A stretch of DNA of 5,862 nucleotides from Streptococcus sp. (GTDB lineage Bacteria > Bacillota > Bacilli > Lactobacillales > Streptococcaceae): NCBI GenBank assembly GCA_030825825.1, contig JAPJPE010000083.1:1-5862 (forward strand), read 5' to 3'. Shown here piece by piece: positions 5,681 through 5,862 of this stretch (positions are counted from its first letter, which is position 1; every line of letters starts with the position of its first letter). The position numbers and the translations under genes are program-made. Below the pieces are notes generated by a model. It was given only the letters and a program-made list of their open reading frames with translations. It was not told where the DNA came from and made no database searches.

Positions 5681-5862
5681 TTGGGAGATTTCTATCATTC
5701 TAATGATCCAGCATCTACAGACTATTCGCATAAAATTGAAGAGCTTGAAACCTCCAAACAATTTCAGGATGCCATCGGATTGATCCGAGAACAGATGAAG
5801 AACAATCTTCAGTGGAATGTTTTGCGATCTTTTGGTATTATTTGCGCCATACTGTCTCTCAT
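5681..5862 (+). CDS. Unrecognised protein, N-terminal part, probable membrane protein (cut by window end)
   Basis: An open frame from TTG 5681 to the window end (60 codons plus two bases). The start is fixed by context: an in-frame TGA sits directly upstream (5678-5680), AGAAAGGAG (5663-5671) lies nine bases before the TTG, and the next in-frame ATG is the 39th codon with no comparable ribosome site. The protein opens MGDFYHSNDPASTDYSHKIE. Residues 1-45 are polar and charged (IEELETSKQF, LIREQMKNN) and probably helical in the cytoplasm. From about residue 47 it turns hydrophobic (VLRSFGIICAILSL), the likely start of a transmembrane helix. I do not recognise the family. A single-pass anchored or larger membrane protein are both possible. 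The coding call rests on the ribosome site, the promoter and plausible codon use. Confidence 0.7.
   Translation, partial: MGDFYHSNDPASTDYSHKIEELETSKQFQDAIGLIREQMKNNLQWNVLRSFGIICAILSL

Overview
The window looks like chromosomal DNA of a Streptococcus, probably of the mitis/oralis/pneumoniae/sanguinis kind. The reasons are AT-rich low-GC codon use, AGGAG-type ribosome binding sites 5-9 bases before the starts, SigA-type promoters often with an extended -10, short lipoproteins with an LVAC lipobox, and compact transcription units divided by intrinsic terminators. The species call is inference. Every gene seen lies on the + strand, and there is no insertion sequence, phage gene or CRISPR array.

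Region 1 (7-1030): two tandem paralogous small lipoproteins of 149 and 140 aa, each followed by a near-identical GAAA-loop terminator. The second has its own promoter. Signal peptide, C-terminal tail and terminator are conserved between copies while the middle has diverged, so this is a gene-plus-terminator duplication. Function is unrecognised.

Region 2 (1020-4730): an extended -10 promoter, a leader with a long imperfect hairpin, then two ABC exporter half-transporters (578 and 592 aa) 13 bases apart, closed by a terminator. Their motifs are complementary. The first has LSGGQ but lacks the catalytic Glu and the switch His. The second has Glu and His but a deviant ISLGQ signature. Together they predict a heterodimer with one consensus and one degenerate ATP site, the architecture of LmrCD, BmrCD, EfrAB/EfrCD and TM287/288 multidrug exporters. 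The substrate cannot be read from the sequence, and no MarR-type regulator gene is adjacent.

Region 3 (4781-5351): a single gene with a strong promoter and a full AGGAGG site, encoding a GNAT acetyltransferase of the phosphinothricin/methionine sulfoximine acetyltransferase type.

Region 4 (5352-5680): 329 bases without a protein gene. It holds the most interesting element, an apparently independent RNA gene of about 150 nt. It has a TTGACA-17-TAAACT promoter, a predicted compact four-way junction with a possible pseudoknot, and a strong UUCG-loop terminator. I could not match it to tmRNA, RNase P RNA, SRP RNA or a common riboswitch by eye. After it comes another extended -10 promoter.

Region 5 (5681-5862): the 5' end of an unrecognised gene with a TTG start, encoding a charged cytoplasmic N-terminus followed by the beginning of a membrane segment. 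It is cut by the window end.
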